64,000 bases of DNA from Pelagomonas calceolata (lineage: Eukaryota; Sar; Pelagophyceae; Pelagomonadales; Pelagomonadaceae), in contig CAKKNE010000006.1 of the NCBI GenBank assembly GCA_918797485.1, positions 930,001 to 994,000 of the forward strand, written 5' to 3'. Both the position numbers and the translations under genes were made by a program. Below the pieces are notes generated by a model that saw nothing but the letters and a program-made list of their open reading frames with translations, was not told the DNA's origin and searched no databases. Of the stretch, positions 1 to 8,234 are shown in pieces; position 1 is the first letter of the stretch; each line of letters opens with the position of its first letter.

Positions 1-1948
1 CGGGCGCGCCGGCATCCATCGCGAGCCGCGCCGCCGCCACGGCGTCCAATGCTCGTTCGATGCCAACCTCGAGCAGCTCGAGGGGCGCGAACGACGACGC
101 TAGTGATGAGGCACCATATTGAGCAGATGCGCCGTCGAAGAGCCACCTTATAAAAGCCGAGGGCCGCGCTATGCCTCTCCTCAACAGCGCGTCCACGTAC
201 AAGACGACGTGCTGCGGCGACCCTCCCAATGAACTGACGACGCCGTCAAATAAAGCCCGCTCGACGGGCTCATCATCATAGCAGCAGTTCCGCAGAGCAA
301 TCGCTAACTGGGCATCGTCCAGAGGTGCCAATAAATGAGTTAAAGAAGACGTATGGGAGCATAGAGCTCGGATCGCCGCCTTCGCGCGCGCAGCGTCGTC
401 GTCCAAAGTGGCAAATTTGATCGCGACCATCGTCCGATCCGCACCGTCGTCGGGCGGGTCGACGGCCCGAGCTAACTCTCCTAGATCAGCCCGCCGCGCC
501 AATTCTTCGGGCGTGTTCTCGTCAAAATCTACGGAGGATAAGCCTAGAGGTAGTAACGCGTGCAGTTTCTCCGGTAAGGCCACTTTCAATCTGTCCAAAT
601 AAGCTAGCCGGCAGCACCTTTCCAAGACTTCTCGCACGAATCTTTTTTGGGCATCATCATCATCTTCATCCACAACAGCGGTCCAGTAGTCCCAGTAGGG
701 CCAGACGAACTTCGTGTTCGACAAATAATGAGCAAATAACAACGCGATGCGACGCTGCTGCAAGGGCGTCGGCGCGTCGTCGTCGTCTAAGGCTCGAAAA
801 AACAACTCGATGGCGGTCGCAAATTGGGGCGCAAATTTCGCCTCGTCCACAGCGCAGAGCTCCAGCACCGCATGCAGCACGTCGAGGAGGACTTCATCAG
901 AGTGGGAAGCGTAGCTTATCAGCGAAGCGGCGACGTCTTTTAACGAGTCGGCAGGTAACGCTTCACCTATTGCCGCCAACTGCTTGGCCACGTCACTCTT
1001 GCTGCCGACCACAATCCCGTCCCAGCGCGCGCCGGGTTTAAATGCTTCTACTACGTCCGGGACTAACGAGAGGAGCAGGGGATCTTCGCACTGGAGAGCA
1101 GGCCAATTTCCATCAAAATCCGGCATGGTAAAGTCGTTGTCCGGTAACGAGGCCCGCGCGTCGCAGTCCACATCAATTTGACCGAGCGGGGCGTCGACGG
1201 CTCCTTTTTTGAGAGTAGAGACGGCTAAACTGATTAAACCATCACCTTTCAGAGAAACTAGACGCGGCGCAACCACCGCATCGGGCAGGCCGCCCCGCAA
1301 CAACGCCGCCGCGAGCAAGGCACCGTCCAACTTAGCTAAAATAGCGTCGAGGCTGGCGAGATCCGCAACGCCCACAGCACCGAGCCGACATAAGTAAGTA
1401 AGGGCGTTCGCCGCCGCGTGCCGATTCTTAGCGTCGCAGTTCTTCGCGAAGCGGTCGTAGGCCGCCTCGACGAACAATGGTGCTGTTGTCGAATCATGAC
1501 CCACGAGTAGCGCGGCGACGGACGCGTAGGCCCCCGCGCCCAGCGGCGACGCCTGGGCCACGAGCGCCAGCTGCGCCGCCACCACGCGCGGCCGCTCGCC
1601 CAGCTCCTTCTGGGCGACGGCGGCGCTCAGTGCTTTGAGGTTGTCTTGCAGAGGCACTGATGAATCAGTCGTCCGCCGGGCGTGGACGTCGGCGACTCTT
1701 GTTAAAAGCTGGACGAGGCGCTGGGAGCCCGCGCCGCCGATGGGCGTCGGGGCCGGCGGCGGCGGCCGCGCGGGCCGGTCGCGCCGGCCGCCGCCGCCTC
1801 CATCAAAGCGGCGGCGCTTGTGCCGGCCGTGGTCGCCGCGGCGGTGGTCGTCCCGGCCGCGCCGCCGCCGGTCGCCGCGGTGCCGGTCCCGGTCTCGCCG
1901 GTCATAGCGGTCGCGCTCGTCGCGGCCGCTGGAGAGAGGGCCGTCCAT
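1..1948 (-). CDS. NCBP1: Nuclear cap-binding protein subunit 1 (CBP80), C-terminus beyond window
   Basis: Open frame on the minus strand from an ATG at 1948 to the window edge, about 649 codons; the human protein is about 790 residues, so the last part is missing. CBP80 is the large scaffold of the nuclear cap-binding complex; with CBP20 it binds the 5' cap of nascent RNA and couples it to splicing and export. The first 50 residues are rich in Arg and Asp, ending in a KRRR cluster that can serve as a nuclear localisation signal, as in animal CBP80. Around residues 405-420 is AHYLSNTKFVWPYWDYW, and shortly after KRFVREVLERCCRLAYLDR. Both match the second MIF4G-like domain of CBP80 (the human counterparts read SHHLSNFQFRWSWEDW and KFVREVLEKCMRLSY). 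Helical repeats continue to the edge. No intron is seen. It diverges from the next gene across about 280 bp. Identification is from these motifs and domain order. Confidence 0.85.
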   Translation of the reverse strand, partial: MDGPLSSGRDERDRYDRRDRDRHRGDRRRRGRDDHRRGDHGRHKRRRFDGGGGGRRDRPARPPPPAPTPIGGAGSQRLVQLLTRVADVHARRTTDSSVPLQDNLKALSAAVAQKELGERPRVVAAQLALVAQASPLGAGAYASVAALLVGHDSTTAPLFVEAAYDRFAKNCDAKNRHAAANALTYLCRLGAVGVADLASLDAILAKLDGALLAAALLRGGLPDAVVAPRLVSLKGDGLISLAVSTLKKGAVDAPLGQIDVDCDARASLPDNDFTMPDFDGNWPALQCEDPLLLSLVPDVVEAFKPGARWDGIVVGSKSDVAKQLAAIGEALPADSLKDVAASLISYASHSDEVLLDVLHAVLELCAVDEAKFAPQFATAIELFFRALDDDDAPTPLQQRRIALLFAHYLSNTKFVWPYWDYWTAVVDEDDDDAQKRFVREVLERCCRLAYLDRLKVALPEKLHALLPLGLSSVDFDENTPEELARRADLGELARAVDPPDDGADRTMVAIKFATLDDDAARAKAAIRALCSHTSSLTHLLAPLDDAQLAIALRNCCYDDEPVERALFDGVVSSLGGSPQHVVLYVDALLRRGIARPSAFIRWLFDGASAQYGASSLASSFAPLELLEVGIERALDAVAAARLAMDAGAP

Positions 1949-2224
1949 TGCTGCTTTTAGCTACCAAACTTGATTGCCGCTTGTTGAGCAGCAGTTTTCA
2001 AGAGTAGGCGAGCTAGGGCCCAGCCTTAGACGATAGAGGCACTAGGCCTCTCCCAAAGGCAGAACGGTGGACTTCTGCCACGTTTCTGTACGATGAGAGA
2101 GCTATGCTTACGTTTACTTGCTTTTGTCTGCCAAGCAAGCCACTGCCCAGCCTCTCAGTGCTTGGCAAAAGGAGTCAGAGCAGCAGACGCACACACATCG
2201 AAGCACAAGTAAGACGTGTGAAGG

Positions 2225-2726
2225 ATGCGGACCGTCATCGGTGCATTGCTGCTTTCTGGCGTCGCCGGTCTTGCCCCCGCCCAGCAGCACAAAAAACTCA
2301 AGTTAGCAGCAGCACCTCTGCTGCCGGCCATCCTACCGTCCGTAGCCGTGGCCGCCGCGGACAGCTACGAATACGGAAGCGCACGACTCCAGCGTCTTCT
2401 TCACGAAATTTCGTCGACGGTCGCGCCCGACCGGCCCCGGGCGCGACGCCCGACCGACGCCGCGGCTTCTCACAGACCAACGCGCGCAGGTCGCGGCCCC
2501 GGACTGGGTGCTGCCCGCGGGGGCGGTCCTCGCCATCGCGACGGCGCTGCTGCCGCTCGCGCGCGCCCGTGCCTCAATCGACCGCTTCTCGCCGCGGGCC
2601 GCCCGCGCGTCGAGAGTTGCGATGCCCACGCAGGCCCTCAAGGACGGCGAGGAGGCGGCCGAGGAGATCTTCCAGCAGGACGAGAGCGTCCGGTCGCTCG
2701 ACTCGCGCAAGAACCGGCGCGTCTAG
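2225..2726 (+). CDS. Small plastid-targeted membrane protein (hypothetical), two exons
   Basis: The reading frame opens at ATG 2225 and is interrupted. Removing a 70-bp GT-AG intron at 2420-2489 joins exons 2225-2419 and 2490-2726 in phase into 143 codons. The N-terminus MRTVIGALLLSGVAGLAPAQ is a signal peptide with a VAG/LAPA cleavage site, resembling the bipartite plastid signals of ochrophyte algae. A second hydrophobic stretch (LLPAILPSVAVAAA) could be a thylakoid-transfer segment. Exon 2 begins APDWVLP and contains one membrane helix (AGAVLAIATALLPLA), followed by a charged tail with EEAAEEIFQQDESVRSLD. Plant thylakoid proteins of unknown function have a comparable layout, but I cannot name the family. 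The intron begins GTCGCG and the following exon begins GTCGCG, a short direct repeat like that left by introner insertion. Exon structure is inferred from frame and splice signals only. Confidence 0.5.
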
Positions 2727-2741
2727 GGTCCTAACGTTCGC

Positions 2742-3806
2742 TTACTCGTCCCCGGGGTTCAACCGCACGGCGACGGTGACGCTCGCGTCGTCCGCGTCTT
2801 CACCACTCTCGAACGCCAGCGCGGCCGTCTCGACGAGCGCCGAGCCCGCGGCGAAGGACGGCTCCAGCAGCGCCGCGAGGGGCACCGTCGCCGCGGCGAG
2901 GACCGCGAGCGCCTCCGGTTCCTCCGGCGCGGCCGCGGGCGTGGCCCTGAGCACGGAGACGAGCAGTCCCGACAATTTCAAACCGTCGCGGACCGCGGCG
3001 ACCGCCGGCACCTCGAGCGCGACCTCGACCGGCATCGAACTTTCCGCGTCGGGCGCCGGCGGCGCGACCGGCGCCGCGCGCCAGGGGAGCCGCCGCGTCC
3101 GCCGCGCCGTCGCCGGCGGCGCGCCCACGACCATGAGTTCGACGAAGACGCCCTCCTCCTCCGGGCCCGCCTCGTCCGCCGCCGTCGGTGGCGCGCCGCT
3201 CAGGCCCAGGAGCGCGCGCAGCGCGACGTGGATTGTGATCGTAGTGTCGTCGCCGTCGGCGGCGTCGACCGGCGCGACCTCCGCGTCGTCGAGCCGCGCG
3301 AGCTGCGGCAGGCCAAACGCGACCCGCTTTCGGTAGTTCGGAAGCAGCGCGCAGGGGTTGCCGGTCAGGACGCACTGCCTCAGGTGCATGCACCCGCCGA
3401 GCGCGTCGACGGTCACATCCAGCGACGTCAGCGCGTTGTAGGCGCCGTCGAAGCACTCGAGCCGCGGGCACCGCTCGCCGAGGGTCCGCGGCAGTGCCTC
3501 GATCTGGTTATACCCGACGCCCAGGAACCGCAGGTTCTCGAAGCGGGGCAGCGACACCAGCGACGCGAGGCGGTTCGAGTAGATCGACAGCGTCTCCATG
3601 GCGGCGTGGTCGCCGCCCTCGAAGGCCTCGATCTCGTTGTCGCCCACGTCCAAGTGCCGGAGGGCCGCGAGGTCGCCGAGGGCCGGGCCGAGCTTGCTAA
3701 GGCGCCGGTGGCGCGCCTCGATGGTCTCACGCTTGCAGTCCTTGCGCCAGCGCCGCTCTCCATCGTAGTCGTCGGCGTCCGGCGGCTGGGGGAAGACCAG
3801 GGCCAT
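2742..3806 (-). CDS. Leucine-rich-repeat protein (SDS22/LRRC-type)
   Basis: 354 codons from ATG 3806; the frame stays open upstream but only to a GTG. Residues about 45-160 hold consecutive LRRs: LRHLDVGDNEIEAF, METLSIYSNRLASL, LRFLGVGYNQIEAL, LECFDGAYNALTSL and LRQCVLTGNPCALL. The last is followed by NYRKRVAFGLPQLARLDD, the cap that ends SDS22-class repeats (NP..YR..V...LP.L..LD). The C-terminal 190 residues are Ala/Pro/Glu-rich, with two stretches that could fold as a beta domain. The architecture of LRRs near the N-terminus plus a long tail resembles LRRC43-type and axonemal LRR proteins, but this is only a suggestion. It acts presumably as a cytosolic scaffold. Its stop lies 15 bp from the 3' end of the plus-strand gene ending at 2726, so the two are tightly convergent. 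Confidence 0.7.
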   Translation of the reverse strand: MALVFPQPPDADDYDGERRWRKDCKRETIEARHRRLSKLGPALGDLAALRHLDVGDNEIEAFEGGDHAAMETLSIYSNRLASLVSLPRFENLRFLGVGYNQIEALPRTLGERCPRLECFDGAYNALTSLDVTVDALGGCMHLRQCVLTGNPCALLPNYRKRVAFGLPQLARLDDAEVAPVDAADGDDTTITIHVALRALLGLSGAPPTAADEAGPEEEGVFVELMVVGAPPATARRTRRLPWRAAPVAPPAPDAESSMPVEVALEVPAVAAVRDGLKLSGLLVSVLRATPAAAPEEPEALAVLAAATVPLAALLEPSFAAGSALVETAALAFESGEDADDASVTVAVRLNPGDE

Positions 3807-3996
3807 GGGGCAGCCCGCGTGCGCCCGGGTCCGCCTCGGTCGCGGGGCTGGTGCCCTCACTGGCTTATGTTCTAGCGCCTGGGTCCGGCACGGCGCTTTC
3901 CGCTAGACAAGCGGCGCGGCGGCGCTATGGGCGGGTTCGGGTTTTGTGCGGTTCCTCCCGATGAATACAAAGGTTAGAGTACACAAACAGGCGAAC

Positions 3997-4941
3997 TTAC
4001 CCCCACGCGAGCTGGTCGACGGCGTCGAGCTCGAGCGCGCGGCACTCTTCAACAAACGCGCGCGCCGCGCCCGGGTCCACCATCAAAACCCGCCCGAGCA
4101 CGACGCCGTCGAAGCCCGCGGCGGCGAGCGCGCGCACGTCCGCGAGAGACCCGCCCAACCCGCCAGCCGCGAGCGCCACGATATTCGGCGGAATTAAACC
4201 CTTGAGGCCGAGACACTGGTGCCGATGCAAGACACCCGTCGCGCGGTCCCGGTCCGAGCAGATGAGCAACGTGGCGCCGGCCTCGAGGGCGAACTGCACT
4301 TCGTTGGGGGTGTGCACTTCGACGCACCCTTCGACGCCCGCGACGGTGCACGCATCTAACAAGTCGGGGAGGGCGCCGCCCAGGATGGTCGACGAGAGCC
4401 AGACGGCGTCGGCGCCACTTTCGGCCGCGAGGGCCACCTGGATCGGGTGGACGATGAGGTCCTTGGCAAGTAAAGGGGCACTATTGTTCAGGGCCTTGGA
4501 CGCGGCCACGAGGTCCCCATCAACTCCACCCCACATTTCGGGATCCAGAGACACGCCGACGGCGTCGACGGGCCAGTCCTTGACGTCAGAGACGACGCGG
4601 CCGCAGTCGGAGTAAGACGCGAGTTCCTGGGCGCCGTTGTCGGGCCCGCCGTGCGGGCTCCTTCTCTTAATATCCGCCACGACGGCGACTTTCCGAGACA
4701 CGCCGTCGCCCCGTCTTAATGCCGCGGAGAAGCGCACGTTGCCTCGGTCCGCGACGTACCCGAGCCTCAGTCGCGCGTCCGAGTCCGGCCCGGCGTGCCG
4801 CGCGTCGAGGCGCCGCGCCTCGTCGAGCTTGCGCCGCACGGCCTCCTCGAGGTTCGCCGCCTGAAGCGGTGGTGTGCGGCGCCGCGGCGGCGCCGGCTGG
4901 AACGCCGCGGCGACGGCGAGGAGCACGATTCCTCGCTGCAT
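3997..4941 (-). CDS. Plastid indole-3-glycerol-phosphate synthase-like TIM-barrel protein
   Basis: 314 codons from ATG 4941; a longer frame exists only through a GTG. The N-terminus MQRGIVLLAVAAAFQPAPP is a signal peptide followed directly by AFQP, the ochrophyte plastid-import motif, so the protein should act in the plastid stroma, the usual site of tryptophan synthesis. The body follows the TrpC barrel in order: VVADIKRRSP (beta 1, with the catalytic Lys), LLAKDLIVHPIQVALAAESG (beta 3-4, with the second Lys), VEGCVEVHTPNEVQFALEAG (beta 6, with Glu) and DGVVLGRVLM (phosphate end). Differences from textbook IGPS: AEVK is ADIK, the NNRDL motif reads CSDRD, and the ESGI phosphate loop reads AAGGLG. 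It may therefore be a divergent IGPS or a barrel of altered specificity. It is divergently paired with the gene at 5133 across 190 bp. Confidence 0.75.
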   Translation of the reverse strand: MQRGIVLLAVAAAFQPAPPRRRTPPLQAANLEEAVRRKLDEARRLDARHAGPDSDARLRLGYVADRGNVRFSAALRRGDGVSRKVAVVADIKRRSPHGGPDNGAQELASYSDCGRVVSDVKDWPVDAVGVSLDPEMWGGVDGDLVAASKALNNSAPLLAKDLIVHPIQVALAAESGADAVWLSSTILGGALPDLLDACTVAGVEGCVEVHTPNEVQFALEAGATLLICSDRDRATGVLHRHQCLGLKGLIPPNIVALAAGGLGGSLADVRALAAAGFDGVVLGRVLMVDPGAARAFVEECRALELDAVDQLAWG

Positions 4942-5132
4942 GGTGCACAGCCGCACGCTACGATAAATGACGATGAATGCGACACCCCGCGCCGCTGCAG
5001 TGCTTTGTTTGCTCCTTTGCTTGCTAGTGTGTTACTGCTAGCTGCGTGGCAGCCTCTCCCCCAACTTGTGGTCGTCATGGCCGTACGCGTGGCCCGCTCT
5101 TGCACGAAGTGATCGGGCAGCCGTAGACGACC

Positions 5133-8100
5133 ATGCGGGCGACGGTCCTCGCCCTTGCGGCGACAAGAGCGGCGACGGACTGCCCCATGAGCGTGACGGT
5201 GGACGGCACGGCGTACACCTACGACCTCGACGACCAGTGGCGGAGCGTGCGGTGGGACCTCTTCGCGGCGCGGACGATGGTAGCGGCGCTGCCGGCCATC
5301 GCCGGCGAGGGCTGTACGGAGCGGGCGTGCACGGTGGACAAGGTAGCGGAAGCGATGGTGCGGAGACGGGCGGAGTGCGACCGCGGCAACGCGGAGGTGC
5401 CCCGCATGGCGCACCGCGTGTTCGCGGACCTGCGCAACACGTCACAGGAGGCCGCCGGCGCGTTTGAGGCGTGCGTCCAGCTGAACCCGGCGTGGGAGTT
5501 TAGGGCTTGGGAGGAAGCGGACCGGTGGCGGGAGCTGGGCGGCGTCCTGCTGGACGACGGCGCCGAGTGCGTCGCGCCGTTCGGCGAGGGAGACGCGGGC
5601 GTCGGCGCGTACGCGTTCGCGGGCGGCGCCGCGGCGCCGCCGCACTTTTCCGGCGACGCGCCTCGGCGCGAGACGTACGCCGCCGTGCGGCCGGGCCCGC
5701 CGTTCCCAAGGGCGGGCGGCGCGCGGGTCGAGGCGCGGCGCGGCCCGCTGACGAAGCTCAAGGGGTTTTTCGGAAGCGCGGACCCGGCGCGCTGCGCGCA
5801 CCTCGTGCAACTGGCGGGCCCGCCGTCGACCGACCCGCGCCTCCCGGACGACGCCGCGCCGGCGGTGTGCCTGGACGACCTCGAGCCGCCCTGCGTCGTC
5901 TACAGCTTCGGGGTGGCCGACAGCTGGACCTTCGACGACTTCGCCGCCGCGCGGGGCTGCGAGGTGTTCAGCTTCGACCCCGCCATGGCCCGGCAGGGCG
6001 CCTTCCGGAGGGGCGCGCTCATTCGCTTCGAGCCCGTGGGCGTCGGCAACGAGACGCTGGCGTTTTACAACGGGTCCGACTCGACGTCGCTGTTCGGCGG
6101 CGCCGCGGCGGGGTACCCCGTCGAGACGCTCGCCGACATCATGGCGCGGCACGCGCACCCCTTCGTGGACGTGGTGCGCATGGACATCGAGGGCGCGGAG
6201 TGGCCCGTGCTCGCCGAGATGCTCCGCGGCTCCGTCCGCAGGATCGGCCAGCTGCTCCTCGAGGCGCACTTCTGGGACGAGATCCGGGACAACGCTTCGG
6301 CGTCTTCGCGCAAGGCGGTCGAGGCCCTCCCGCTGCTCGAGGCGCTGCCCCTCGGCCTCTTCGCCCACGCGGTGAATCCGTACGACGCGACGTTCCTGGA
6401 CGAGGATTTGACTCGCATCCACGAGCTCGGCCTGCGGCGGCCGCCCCCGACGCCCCGCGCCGCGACGTGGGCGGTCCTCGGCACGGGCCTCGGCGGCTTC
6501 ATCGTGGCGTCGACGGTCTCGGCCCACGCCTCGGCGGAGCTCGCGGTCGTCGGTACGCGCTCCTCCGCAAACTGCGCGGCGAAGTGGGGCCTGCCAACGT
6601 CGCACTGCGTCGGCTACAAGGAGGCCGCGACCGCTTTCGTGGACGTCGTCTCGGTGCACGTTCCCACGGCCTTTAAGATGGCGTGGGCGCTCGAAGCGTG
6701 CGTCAACGGGAGCGCGAGGGTCGTGCTCGTCGACAAGCCGTTTCCGTCGCTCGCGGCCGTCGCGGAGCTGAGGCGAGCGTGCGCGCGGCGCGGCGCCCAT
6801 GTCGCAGACGGCGCGGCCTTCCCGTACTCGACGGCGCTGTCCGAGGAACTGGGCGGGCGCCCGCGCCGCGCCTCCTACGCGTTCCACCTCGACCTGTGGC
6901 CGGAACGTCGCACGACGCGCCGCCGGCCGCTGTCCGATGCGGTCGACTACCGGGGCGCACCGGGTCGCCTCAACCCGGCGCGGGAGCCGTCGGGCATCTT
7001 CGGCGACCTGGCGTACTACGCGTTCCTCGGGCTCGGGGCTGCGCTCGGGGAGGCTTTGCCGGACGCCGTCGAGTGCCGCGCGCATCGCTTCGACGCCGAG
7101 ACGGGCGCCGCCGTCGACGTCTCCGGGAAACTGGGGGCGAATGCCACGTTCTCGGTCTCGTACGCGGCGACGCCGCGCGACGAGCTCGAGGTCCTCTTCG
7201 AGGCCGGCGGCGTGGTCGCGAGCGGAGTCGTGGGCGGGGGTGATGTTCTGGACGTCCTGCGCCACCGCTTCGCCGACGGTACGACGTCGGACGCGGTCTT
7301 TGAGCGTACCCAGCCGCGCCACGGGGCCGCGGCGAAACTCGTGGACGCGCTGTCCAAGCTGTCAATAGGCGATCGCTCATCGGCCGCGGCGCGCGGCGCC
7401 GCGAGGAGGGCGGAGCGAGCCCAGGCCCTCGTCGACGCGTGCGCGCGCTCCGCCGCGACGTACGACGGGGGCGCCGACCGCCGTGGCCTGAGCGCGGCCA
7501 TCCCGCGCGCGGCGGAGTACCTGCGCACGGGCGTCGCGGCACTCGACGCGCCTCGCCTGCCGTCCGGACTCCTCGCGGAGCTCCGGCTCGGCCTGGGCGC
7601 GGCGTTGGCACTGCGACCGCGATCCGTCGTCTACGACGACGCGCAACGGCCGAGGCTCAAGACGTCGCTTTGCTCGCGCTGGGAAGGCACGCGGCGGCCC
7701 TGTGCTGCGTTGGGTCCAAGCGCCCTCTCCACCAAGCTCGTCGACGCGATGAGGGAAAGCGTCCTGCCGGCGGCGGTCGCCGCGGTCGGCGCGCCGTGCG
7801 AGCTGCTGTCGGTCAGCGTGGACGTCGCCGGGGGGTTGAGCAGGGCGCAGCACCCGCACTGGGACCCCGTTCCCGCGCAGTGGGACGAAAAGAGTGTGCA
7901 TTATGTGTTTGTGCCCCTCGCCGACGTGGACGAGGCGAATGGCCCGCTGGAGGCGTGGCCGGCGACCTCAGATAGACGCGGCGACGCGCTCGCCGAGCTG
8001 GCGGGGAGGCCGGTCGCTGCCGCGTGGCGCCGTGGGGGCGGGCCCCTGCAGGCTTGGCCGGTGGACGACGAAGCGGAGGCGTACTTTCGGAGCGTCCCGT

Positions 8101-8234
8101 CCGCGACGCTCGTAGCGAAGGCGGGCCTCGCCTACCTCGCGCGGCCGATCGTCTGGCACCGCGGCTCGGCCAACTCGAAGTTTACGGCCCGCTTCGTCGC
8201 CACGGTCATTCTGCGAGAGATACCGGGAGGTTAA
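5133..8234 (+). CDS. Four-part secreted fusion: GT-like / methyltransferase / Gfo-Idh-MocA oxidoreductase / PhyH-type dioxygenase
   Basis: 1033 codons, no intron, ATG 5133. A short signal peptide is followed by the shared N-terminal module (SVTVDGTAYTYDL, then GCTERACTVDKVAEAM). Residues about 90-130 resemble the start of GT32 sugar transferases (AHRVFADLRN, LNPAWEFRAWEE), but the DXD half is not obvious. Residues 255-400 are a METTL24/FkbM-like methyltransferase: CVVYSFGVADSWTFDDFAA, GCEVFSFDP and VVRMDIEGAEW. Residues 443-700 are a dehydrogenase with a Rossmann start (WAVLGTGLGGFIVAS) and VLVDKPFPS, as in Gfo/Idh/MocA enzymes (EKP loop changed to DKP). The last 150 residues match phytanoyl-CoA dioxygenase-like 2OG-Fe(II) enzymes, with HWD near 906 as the HxD and VWHRGS near 1006 as the distal His. 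A plausible role is successive modification of one glycan in the ER/Golgi; the substrate is unknown. Its stop codon abuts the stop of the minus-strand neighbour. Confidence 0.75.
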   Translation: MRATVLALAATRAATDCPMSVTVDGTAYTYDLDDQWRSVRWDLFAARTMVAALPAIAGEGCTERACTVDKVAEAMVRRRAECDRGNAEVPRMAHRVFADLRNTSQEAAGAFEACVQLNPAWEFRAWEEADRWRELGGVLLDDGAECVAPFGEGDAGVGAYAFAGGAAAPPHFSGDAPRRETYAAVRPGPPFPRAGGARVEARRGPLTKLKGFFGSADPARCAHLVQLAGPPSTDPRLPDDAAPAVCLDDLEPPCVVYSFGVADSWTFDDFAAARGCEVFSFDPAMARQGAFRRGALIRFEPVGVGNETLAFYNGSDSTSLFGGAAAGYPVETLADIMARHAHPFVDVVRMDIEGAEWPVLAEMLRGSVRRIGQLLLEAHFWDEIRDNASASSRKAVEALPLLEALPLGLFAHAVNPYDATFLDEDLTRIHELGLRRPPPTPRAATWAVLGTGLGGFIVASTVSAHASAELAVVGTRSSANCAAKWGLPTSHCVGYKEAATAFVDVVSVHVPTAFKMAWALEACVNGSARVVLVDKPFPSLAAVAELRRACARRGAHVADGAAFPYSTALSEELGGRPRRASYAFHLDLWPERRTTRRRPLSDAVDYRGAPGRLNPAREPSGIFGDLAYYAFLGLGAALGEALPDAVECRAHRFDAETGAAVDVSGKLGANATFSVSYAATPRDELEVLFEAGGVVASGVVGGGDVLDVLRHRFADGTTSDAVFERTQPRHGAAAKLVDALSKLSIGDRSSAAARGAARRAERAQALVDACARSAATYDGGADRRGLSAAIPRAAEYLRTGVAALDAPRLPSGLLAELRLGLGAALALRPRSVVYDDAQRPRLKTSLCSRWEGTRRPCAALGPSALSTKLVDAMRESVLPAAVAAVGAPCELLSVSVDVAGGLSRAQHPHWDPVPAQWDEKSVHYVFVPLADVDEANGPLEAWPATSDRRGDALAELAGRPVAAAWRRGGGPLQAWPVDDEAEAYFRSVPSATLVAKAGLAYLARPIVWHRGSANSKFTARFVATVILREIPGG

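Noticed and set aside
2104-3336. 410-codon plus-strand frame overlapping the LRR gene
   Set aside because: It is Arg/Ser/Ala-rich with no domain, lies opposite a clear LRR gene, and such long shadow frames are expected at this GC content.
5442-7322. 626-codon minus-strand frame inside the four-domain fusion gene
   Set aside because: Composition is Arg/Gly-rich and domainless; it mirrors the plus-strand codon bias, while the plus strand has recognisable catalytic motifs.
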